The notes beneath the pieces are model-generated. The model was given only the letters and a program-made list of their open reading frames with translations, was not told the origin of the DNA and did not search any database. The translations under genes and the position numbers were made by a program. This document shows, in pieces, positions 55,324 to 64,000 of a stretch of DNA of 64,000 nt (its first letter is position 1; each line of letters opens with the position of its first letter). Location of the stretch: the NCBI GenBank assembly GCA_018287875.1, contig JAGVVL010000001.1, positions 8,184,001 to 8,248,000 on the forward strand. The letters run 5' to 3'. The DNA is from Nigrospora sphaerica (Eukaryota > Ascomycota > Sordariomycetes > Amphisphaeriales > Apiosporaceae).

Positions 55324-56112
55324 CGAAAGAAAACTAATTTGGGAGAACCCCTTCCTTTCCGAGGCAGTTTCCTTTTCCTCTGTTTTCTTCCCTCTTCCAT
55401 TGTGCGTGTGCCGTCGTCCTTGTCGTCGTCTTCCTCCTTTGGTTCCGTCATCCGTTTCCCCCAAACCCTTGCTTCTCGCTCTCCCAATATTTCCCTTATC
55501 GGTTCAGCGTTGGCTCCTTCGAAGAACTACCCTCCCCTCCCCTCCTCTCTCCTCTGCACGCCCGAGCGAGCCGTCGCGAAGAGTCGACTCTTTCAGCATC
55601 GGTATTTTCGCATTGCGCCTTCGCTCGAGAGGCAAACCGGGCCCGTGTCTCGTCGCCCCCACGTCCCTCCCTCTCCTTGTCAACGGTTTGGTGGCGCAGC
55701 GCAACTCGTCCCGACAGCTGTCGCATTTGCCAGCTACGAGGTTACGATATCCCACGTTTCGGCATCCTTTCTAGTTCCCATCGCCCGACCCTCGCACCGC
55801 TTCGGCCAGACGCCCGAACCTGTTCAGCCGGATTTTGTGGCCAGCAACACCATAAAGCTGAACCGGTACGCCCATACGCCGCTGGCGCAACGTTGGCCCT
55901 CTCGTCCCTGACTCACCTGTCGCCAACCACAGTGAAGACCAGCTCGCCCGATCGACTACGGACCGTTCCTAACACTCTCCTGGCCAACTTCTCGGACGAG
56001 TCTTGTCGCAATCGCCTCGCATCCCCGCCGTGATCCAACCCACGGAACGCCGTGTACTCCTCCCTGCTCGTCTTGCTCGGAATCTCCCGGATTTCTCTGC
56101 GAAATCATTGTC

Positions 56113-57826
56113 ATGGCTGACAACGGACCCTCCGCGGGCGCTTCGCTGCCCCCTCCTCCCCAGCCGAACGCTGGCGCCCCTGGCTTTGAGAATGGCCAGA
56201 ATGGGGGGCAGGGCAACCCGCAGCACATACCTCCCTTGCATATCCCCCAGAACACCAATCCCATTCCCACGGCCATTACGTCGCCCATGTCGGCCGACAA
56301 GAGCGGCATGATGTCGCCCGGCGGCGGACCCTTCCCTCGTCGTGCTGCTCCGGAGCCCAACAAGCGCGCGCTATACGTTGGCGGGCTCGATCCTAGAGTG
56401 ACGGAAGACGTCCTGCGCCAGATCTTCGAGACGACGGGCCACGTCCAGGGCGTCAAGATCATCCCCGACAAGAATGTGAGTCGGCGTCCGCCCAGACCGC
56501 CCCTCCATATGTACGCACTCCACGGCTGACCCCTGGTTATATAGCAAAAGGGCTACAACTACGGATTCGTCGAGTACGATGACCCTGGTGCGGCCGAGCG
56601 CGCGATGCAGACGCTTAACGGGCGCCGTGTCCACCAATCCGTAAGACCCCGCCGGTGCCCGCAGGTGGTCACCTCGATATTTTGTACTGACGGGGCCTAC
56701 AGGAAATTCGGGTGAACTGGGCCTATCAGTCCAACACGTCGAACAAGGAAGATACAACGAGCCACTTTCACATCTTTGTGGGTGACCTGTCCAACGAGGT
56801 GAACGATGAAGTCCTGCTCCAGGCCTTCTCCGCGTTTGGAACCATTTCTGAGGCGCGTGTCATGTGGGACATGAAGACGGGCCGCTCTCGTGGCTACGGC
56901 TTTGTGGCTTTCCGGGATCGTGGCGACGCAGAAAAGGCCCTGAGCTCCATGGATGGCGAATGGCTCGGCTCCCGTGCCATTCGATGCAACTGGGCCAACC
57001 AGAAGGGCCAGCCCTCTATAGCACAGCAACAAGCCATGGCGGCCGTGGGCATGACGCCGACCACCCCGTACGGACATCACCACTTTCCGACCCACGGGAT
57101 CCAGAGTTACGACATGATCGTCAACCAGACGCCCGCGTGGCAGACGACTTGCTACGTGGGCAATCTGACTCCATACACGACGCAAAACGATTTGGTCCCG
57201 CTGTTCTCCAACTTTGGCTATGTGACAGAGTCGAGATTTCAGGCGGACCGTGGATTTGCTTTCATCAAGATGGATAGTCACGATAACGCCGCCATGGCCA
57301 TCTGTCAACTGAACGGGTACAATGTCAACGGCCGACCCCTCAAGTGCAGCGTGCGTGCCCTCTCCCCTTCCCCCCGCTCTCTCGGGAGCTCTGCTGACCC
57401 CCGCATCTGTACAGTGGGGCAAGGACAAGACGCCCAACCCGGCGTCGGCGACGGCGGGCACGCCCGGTGGCTTCGACCCGTCGCAGCAGCCCTACAGCCC
57501 GCAGAGTGCTCAGGGCCCCGGTGGGTACCCCGGCACGCCCTCGGCGTACTTCCCCCAGTACAGCGGTAAGTCGAGCCCCTCCACAGCCGAGACGCCGCAT
57601 TTTCTCATTTCCCCTTCCAGCGGCGCAATTTGGTGGCCAGCAGCAGGGATTCGCCGGCCCCCCGGCACAGTCTCCCGCGGGCTACGGAGGCCAGCCGGTT
57701 CCCATGGGCTACGCCGGCCCCCCGAGCGCCGGTGGCTACGGCCGTGGCCAACAGCCTCCGAACCAGCAGTGGACGGGCCCGCCTAACCAGAACTTCAACA
57801 ATGGCTTTGCGGGATACCAAGGCTAG
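56113..57826 (+). CDS. PUB1: RNA-binding protein PUB1/TIA-1 family, three RRMs
   Basis: PUB1/TIA-1 proteins bind U-rich mRNA, affect mRNA stability and translation, and join stress granules. Exons are 56113-56475, 56545-56640, 56703-57350, 57415-57565 and 57621-57826, all in phase, giving 487 aa. RRM1 (86-160) has ALYVGGLDP and GYNYGFVEYDD. RRM2 (175-252) has HIFVGDLSNEV, RSRGYGFVAF and IRCNWANQKG. RRM3 (302-372) has CYVGNLTPYTT, DRGFAFIKMDS and LKCSWGKDK. The Pro/Gly/Gln-rich N- and C-terminal regions (QQQGFAGPPAQSPAGYGGQ, NQNFNNGFAGYQG) are low complexity and fit a granule-forming role. The linker with SIAQQQAMAAVG and the RRM order match TIA-1/PUB1 rather than NAM8. Confidence 0.93.
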
Positions 57827-58894
57827 AGATTTTGAACTTCCGGCGCACGGCGACTGTTTCGTTTTCGATTTCTCGGGCCGGGCACCAGGATTTGGAGAAG
57901 CCAAAACCGAATTCATACCCCTTGCGTGTTATTGATATCCTCAACAGTCGGGCTGAATTACGGCAACCTACGGTACAGCCCCCGATTCTCTGGACGGTAT
58001 GGAAAGAGGAGGGAGTCCGTGGGGTCGTTTTTCTCTAGCTCTGTGTATTCCATCTTCTTTAACCGCATTCCCCCTTTCCTACCGTGCTTGGTCATTTCCA
58101 TGGCAGTGCCGGAGCTGTCGTCCTTGTTTCGATCTTTTGAAAAAAAAAGTTTGGGCGTGTTGATTTGGAACGAATTTCTCTCCTCTCGGATACCTCCCAG
58201 CATTTGTGGTAACAACTGCAACGATGTTATGTCAAGATCACGGCGCCTCATGGGCAACTTTTACTTCTACCAGCGTTGTTTTTTCTTTACTTTCTCATCA
58301 TCTTCTTCCCCCTTGTATCCCGGCGCACAATTGCGCGGGGCATGGTTTGTATAGGACGAATATGTGCGGGCCGCTCAGGTTCGGGATGCTGGACAGCATC
58401 CAGGTAGGAATAAGTGTATTGGCGGGAGGCGCACGGCCGGATAGCAGTCGTGCGGGTTTAGGTAGCCTGCGTGAGCAAATGCAAACAGACGGCATCACGG
58501 CAGCAGCGGAAAACAGCCAAGAGGGGAGGAGAAAGCCGTTACAGAAACACGCATGGGTACACCAGCAGAACGCCGCCATGCAATAAATGGTTGCCGGGCT
58601 GGCGGCTGCCTTCAGTCTACGCGCCTAGGGGCCAAAGCCTCGACCGCGCTGCAGGCTCGTGGGCGGAATGCGGGTACAGGAGGCAGCCAGAGGAGCAGCC
58701 AGAGGAGGCAGGGGCCTTGCTCTCAGCCCGCTGGCCAAGCAAATCGGACGAGCCTCGGTTACGGTGCCGAACAGCACGGCGATAGCGTCAGAGGTCTTTC
58801 CCGGCTAGGTACCCGGGCGTACACAGCCTGTGGTTCCACCGAAGCCGAGCGTTCACCAGGTAGAGGTCAGCCATGTTGCCCGGGCTTTCGATTT

Positions 58895-58911
58895 GGGGGG
58901 GGGGGGGGGGG
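58895..58911 (+). repeat. Poly-G tract (17 nt)
   Basis: A single G homopolymer in non-coding sequence about 1.1 kb beyond PUB1. Confidence 0.75.
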
Positions 58912-61900
58912 CACATGGAAATACTCAGGTGAGATTATAGCCATGGCACGTTTGTGCATCGCCGCACACGCATACTACCTATATGCGTGGGAAGCAGTCG
59001 CGGAAGTGAGAGGTTGAGCGAGAAGTACTTATCAAGTAAGTACTCAATTACGTACGATATCTGGTAGGACAGGACTCCCTGGCTACCACCAATCCGAAGG
59101 AAAAAAGGAGACCGTGACCTCCACAATAACAAGGGACAATGGAACACGGAGCACGCTTGCTCAAGTCTAGTGGTCGCGCGCGTGTGTCCGCCCTTTAGAC
59201 TCACGTAACTATGTTGTTTGCTCGAAAGCTGTCTCCTGGCGTCATTTTCCCTTCTCCACGGGGACCCGGAGGGGGGAGGTGGTGACCAACGGTCGGAAGC
59301 TATGTAATGATTGGGCAGCAGCGAAACAACCATCCGATGCCCAACGGCGCCCCCCTCCCATCTTTGGGTCTTCTCCCTTAGGTGCAAAAGGTCACATATG
59401 CATTCAGGCACGCGCGCCTGCGGGCATGCTTTTGGACCATCAGTCCAGGCGACGGGCAGACGAGAGCGGCAGCCGTAGGGCACGAGGCACCCGAAGCGAC
59501 CCGTTTCTACCTGATGATGCGTCCGCCGCCGCCGCCGGCAGACGAAGCGCAGAGGGAGGAGGGTGCGCGCACGCATGTAGATGGGTGGATTGGGTATGCC
59601 GGGCCATGGCCCCGGACATGCGTCCTGCTATGCTCGCCGTCACGTTCTCGTGGCATGGCGTATGTTGGAAGGTCCACGGCCGCCGCTCGCTCGCTGGTTC
59701 GTCCGGCACCGTCCGTCATCACCGCCCATATGCTCTCCCGGGTGCGATTTGCTTTTCCCCGTAAGCCGAGACGCCAGCTTTTGCCGCTGCCGGTGCTGCT
59801 TGCTAGACCGCTGGGCCGCCAGTAAGCACATCATTGAATTGACGGCAAGGTTCCCAGTCAAGTACGGCAACCTTGATTCCCACCGCCCTGTATCTAAACG
59901 GTGGTGGATGGGCTCATATATACCCACGGACGAATGCTACGGGAGATGGATCCTTGGGCAGGCGGCCGGACATGTACGATGGCGCGGGCAGGCATCCGTT
60001 GCCATCGTCGCGGTTTGTGTTTTAGTTCCTAGGCGGGTAGGCTCGGCAGGTTGACGCAGAGTAGGTTCGCCACCAACGGAACTCTCGCCAGCAACAGACC
60101 GGATCCAGCTGGGCGGCGCTCACTTTGAAGTCCGTCCGGCCGGGCAACATTCCGATGTCCAGCATGCACATGGTTTGGCTCTCTGTCGCGTGTCTTCGCT
60201 ACCTTGGAACGGGGCGGTCAGCTAGCTGCTTTGGCTGGCTGGCTGGAGGCAGGAAGCATGGATGCGTCGATGTGCCTGGCCGGTTCCAACCTGCACGGTT
60301 TCCCCAACCCTCCTCCATGGGGTCGATTCAGGTGAGGTGACGATGGCCGGCCATGGTGCAGATGGACAGATCAGCATTTCCCCCCAGCGTGCGTTCAGCC
60401 TGGCACCTTGCTATGGGCCCATGATGGCTTATGAAACAAATTCTTTGCGTATTAATTAGCCTTTGGGGGGGATACAAACCAAATCGCGGCCTTAACGAGC
60501 CAAAAACCTGCTACCATATATATCTAGGTGGTTCATGCGGACGGTGAGGGTGCTAGCGGGAGCGGAGGAGTAAGAGGATGACGAGGAGAACGACGACAAC
60601 GACATGAACAAACACGACTCTGCCACAGCACCGGAAAGCCACGTCTCCTCCGACTCCCGTTGTCATTTGCCTTGACCGGTCTCCATGGGTGATGCGCGGT
60701 TGTCGTAGCCGGGAGATTAGCAGCAAGAAAAACCGCCCTCATTGCAAGCTTAGATCGGCCAAACAATCTATCTCGTGAGTACGGCATAGCCCCACATTCA
60801 ACCCCAAACTCTCTCGGGCGCAAAAGAAAGAGAGCCTGAGCCCAATCAGGACCAGGGCCGGGCACCGGCTTGGCTGGCCGGGTCTAGCTTGGCTGGGCTG
60901 GGGCCTGGTGGCCTGGCATCGGCACAATAGGACTTGACTTTTCCCCCTCCTTCCATATAGCGCCAGCCCGTCAGTCACCTACATCCATGCAGCATCCGCT
61001 GTTGTGGTCCGCCGGGCTGGAGGGGAGCTGAGCTGGGCTGGGCTGAATCGTGTGTTATGTGCTGTGTTCTAGTTGTAGTTTATGGTCTGTGGGCGTGCTC
61101 TAGCACCGCGTGTACCTCGTGTTGCGTATATCCATCCCATCAGGTAAGGTGCCCACCTACCAGGCGGGTACTTACATGGTACATAGCGTAATGTATATAT
61201 GCTCGTTTGTAGGTAGGTAGCTCTTGTGGCTTATGCTGCTGCTGCTTATCGGTAGCAAGTTGTGTGTAAAGTGCTCGTAGCGGGCGACATGTGGGATCCC
61301 ATGGCGTTGGGCACTGGCCCGCCCTGACGTGACGTACGTACGACAGCACGGGAATTCGTACCTGCCCTCTTCCCATCCCACCAAGCTCGCCGGTTTTACC
61401 CCCCCCCCCCCGGAGAAAGCATCGATGAATGGGGTGTACATTGGGGTGAAGTACATGCCCTGAGAAACAGCTCGATCTACCACCTCTGCAAGACCCTTTC
61501 GTCTGACGGTGCATCGATTTCTTTCATTGGATTGACACGCCAACATCGCGTTCGCTTGTCCTCCAGGTTTCTCCTGCCTGGCGGTGCATTTCCGGATCAT
61601 CATGAAATCCTAACTCTACGGTCCCTTAAACCTACACCGCAGCAGTGTGGTTTTAGGTCCGAAGATACTCCCGTCTCTACCTCCCGTACCCATACCCTCT
61701 ATCTCCAGCTCTGTTACCTGACATTGAAACCTCTTCCACCACCCTTACCTAACGCATCCATCACCCTCCCACATCTTGTCCTGCCAAACACACCCCCCCC
61801 CCGGTAGACCCATCTTTCCGCTGTTCCTTCCCTTGCCTAAATCAGCTGCAGCGAACGGGTTGTCCTTGCCGAACGAACTGCCAGGCCACCCCCCTCAAAC

Positions 61901-62288
61901 AACGCAGAGCAGAGGAGACAGAGGGAGAGGGCGAGAGAACAAGAGCGAGAGCAACCAAACTCGGCCGCACCACGCGAGGTTGGAGCCGGGCCAGTCAGTG
62001 TCTACCTGGTCTTCGTCTCGTCAGCAGCCAACCCGCCCGCCAGCCCACGGCCTCGCCTTGTGCCAGGCATTGGCAGCAAGCAGCCCAAAGCCCAATAGCA
62101 CCCAGCCAGACTGAGCAGCAGCCCAAAGCCGAACCCCGTCCACACAACCAGTGCGAGCGACCTCCTTCGCCTAACGCGCGTCTGACACAGTGACGAGGGA
62201 TCAGAGGAAGCGCCTGAACCCACAATCACCACCACGACACCACCACCAACCCGACTCCGCCGTTTGCTCCCCCGGTGCGGGCGAGTGT

Positions 62289-62342
62289 ATGTGTGTGAAT
62301 CCTCGCCAGTACTCAACCTGCTCCCTTCCTCCACCGTTATAG
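62289..62342 (+). promoter_or_regulatory. Possible 17-residue upstream ORF before YAK1
   Basis: ATG at 62289 opens a short frame (MCVNPRQYSTCSLPPPL) that stops at TAG 62340-62342, about 90 bp before the YAK1 ATG. It matters only if the mRNA starts upstream of it, which is likely given the long pyrimidine-rich leader. Confidence 0.35.
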
Positions 62343-62429
62343 CAGTGGTAGATTGCAGTTTACCGTATCCTTTCCGCCTCCCCCCTCCGCCCACCGCCCG
62401 AGCTCAGACATTCCGTGTCCTCGGCGACG

Positions 62430-64000
62430 ATGGACCAGTGGCAGGGCTACCAGGACGCCGCCGGTGCGCAGCGGCGATACAACAACGGCACCACGCAGAT
62501 GACGCCCGGCAGGGACTTTGGACAGCACCAGCAGGCCGGCCTCGTCCACCCTCCCCAGCAACCGTCCGCCGGCGCCGTGCGCTACGATTCCTACGGCAAT
62601 CTGACGCAGAGCAGCGCGACCACTTCGCCACTCTCCACCCCGCAACTTCGCGATGGCAACGGCGACATCCCTATGCAGGACGTCCACGACCCCTACGGAT
62701 CCATGAAATATCCCTTGCGACCACATCACCAGACCCAGCTGTCTGGCGGTCGCCCCGCTCATATTAACCTTCACTCGCCGTCCGAGCCCTCGGCCGCCGC
62801 CCAGCGCTACTCTCCCATGGAGGTGCTGTCGCCCACGTCGCCTTACCCGCCCAAGTCGGCCGGTCCGGGGTCGGTACCCTCCTCGCAAAGCCAGTACGGC
62901 TCTGCCCGACAATCGCCGACGCGGGGCGCCGACTACGTCACCAGTCCCTACTATAGCAGACAACCCTCGGCGCAGCAGCTTCCCCCAATCAGCCCATACG
63001 CCGGCCAGCAGCAACCACCGTCCGCGGACGGCTACCCATCATCGACTGTCGCACAGCTGGATAGTAGCTTCGCTAATGACCCGAAGTCCCCCCCGAGACG
63101 ACCCATGCCGCAGCAGTCAGCCATGCTGCCCGAGAAGCGTCCCGTCCCCGAGTTCAAGAAGATCAGGGCCGTAACCGATCTGCGGCCCAAAGTCAACGCG
63201 CAGCCGGCCTTCCGGAGAGCCAATCCCGAGGGTGGCTTCATAAGTGTACGGCATCGCCTGGCCCTCTTATTGTCTTCTGCTGTGGGCTCTGACTAACCTG
63301 CCTTCTCCCCCCTAGCCACTGCAAGCCCTCACGACGCAACTGCCCGCGACATACCGCATCTGCAACCCGAGCTTTAAATACGAGTCGTCCCGCAACCCGC
63401 GCCGTGTCTTGACGAAGCCGAGCAAGGGCACCAAGAATGACGGCTACGATAACGAGGACAGTGATTACATTTTATACGTGAATGATATCCTGGGGTCGGA
63501 AGAGGCTGGACACAAGTAGGCGCTGCCCCCATCGCTCTTCACCTGCCAATTTCAGAAGACACTAACCGTGACCCCCGCATGTAGAAACCGGTATCTGATC
63601 CTGGATGTGTTGGGCCAGGGAACCTTCGGCCAGGTTGTCAAATGCCAGAACTTGAAGACGCAGGAGGTGGTGGCCGTCAAAGTCATCAAGAACCGAACGG
63701 CCTATTTCAACCAAAGCATGATGGAGGTGTCGGTGCTCGACCTTCTCAACACCAAGCTCGACAAGAACGACGACCACCACCTTCTCCGGCTCAAGGACAC
63801 CTTTATCCACCGCCAACATCTCTGCCTGGTGTTCGAGTTGCTGAGCGTCAATTTGTACGAGCTGATCAAGCAGAACCAATTCCGTGGCTTGAGCACCACC
63901 CTTGTGCGCGTCTTTGCCCAGCAGCTGCTTAACGGCCTTGCACTCCTGAACAAGGCTCGCTTGATTCACTGCGACCTGAAGCCGGAGAACATTCTGCTCA
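62430..64000 (+). CDS. YAK1: DYRK-family protein kinase YAK1 (5' part, cut by window edge)
   Basis: YAK1 restrains growth when nutrients or PKA/TOR signalling fall and acts in stress responses. Exons are 62430-63245, 63316-63515 and 63585 to beyond 64000. About 477 residues are visible and the 3' end is missing. The first 270 residues are Gln/Pro/Ser-rich and disordered (MDQWQGYQDAAGAQ.., many SP sites). A conserved pre-kinase block follows: LTTQLPATYRICNPSFKYE, LTKPSKGTKNDGYDNEDSDY and ILYVNDILG, characteristic of YAK1. The kinase domain begins at about 342 with the glycine loop GQGTFGQVV, VAVKVI (Lys371), a hinge LVFELLSVNLYELIKQNQF and the catalytic loop HCDLKPEN (Asp469). The N-terminal extension plus this block separates it from other DYRKs. 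Confidence 0.94.

Larger units (their letters stand above)
52835..56112. other. 3.3-kb divergent spacer between MED2 and PUB1
   Basis: No gene is recognised. It holds GGTA clusters at 53652-53667 and 54804-54834, a three-copy 14-bp repeat at 54637-54678 and an alternating GC/GT tract at 55302-55323. The last 900 bp are pyrimidine-rich and may be a long PUB1 leader. Confidence 0.5.
57827..62429. other. 4.6-kb spacer before YAK1
   Basis: No gene is recognised. It holds a 17-nt G run at 58895-58911, GCTGG-type short repeats around 60230 and 60860-61050, a GGTA cluster at 61209-61220 and pyrimidine-rich sequence from about 61500. Open frames are short and random-like. A small upstream ORF precedes YAK1. 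Confidence 0.5.

Overview
The window looks like a chromosome segment of a filamentous ascomycete (Pezizomycotina, probably a Sordariomycete). The evidence is split genes with short introns (mostly 50-250 bp, GTAAGT-like donors, CTGAC/CTAAC-like branch sites), GC-rich coding exons separated by gene-poor spacers rich in homopolymers and GGTA/TACC tetramers, and protein sequences typical of that group. All gene models were built by hand: exons were joined where splice sites, reading phase and family conservation agree. No transcript data were available.

Layout: an unidentified C-terminal coding fragment at the left edge (1-357,+); glutamine synthetase (-); a 713-aa unrecognised basic/acidic protein (+); the SUMO-conjugating enzyme UBC9 (+); asparagine synthetase (+); mitochondrial porin/VDAC (+); a membrane-anchored J-domain protein (-); a tandem GFA/CENP-V domain protein (+); the peroxisomal membrane-protein receptor PEX19 (+); a 228-aa conserved unknown (-); a mitochondrial ABC1/ADCK1-type atypical kinase (+); a GPI-anchored secreted protein of unknown function (+); the microtubule crosslinker ASE1/PRC1 (+); the EH-domain protein IRS4 (+); a tandem PH-domain OPY1-like protein (-); a secreted GH5 hydrolase (+); a MED2-like Mediator subunit (-); the RNA-binding protein PUB1/TIA-1 (+); and the 5' part of the DYRK kinase YAK1 (+), cut by the right edge.

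Functionally it is a set of housekeeping and signalling genes, not a cluster. Two neighbourhoods may be meaningful. Glutamine synthetase (makes glutamine) and asparagine synthetase (uses it) lie about 10 kb apart. IRS4 and the OPY1-like gene, both tied in yeast to PI(4,5)P2 homeostasis, are adjacent and convergent.

The most interesting observations are gene-structure details: a start codon isolated in its own exon (glutamine synthetase), stop-free in-frame introns (porin, MED2), a splice-dependent farnesylation box (PEX19), an upstream ORF whose stop overlaps the main start as ATGA (ADCK1-like), and a degenerate second metal site in the double GFA protein. I saw no CRISPR array, prophage, rRNA or convincing tRNA, no intact transposon and no biosynthetic cluster. 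I do not see a clear new multi-gene system.
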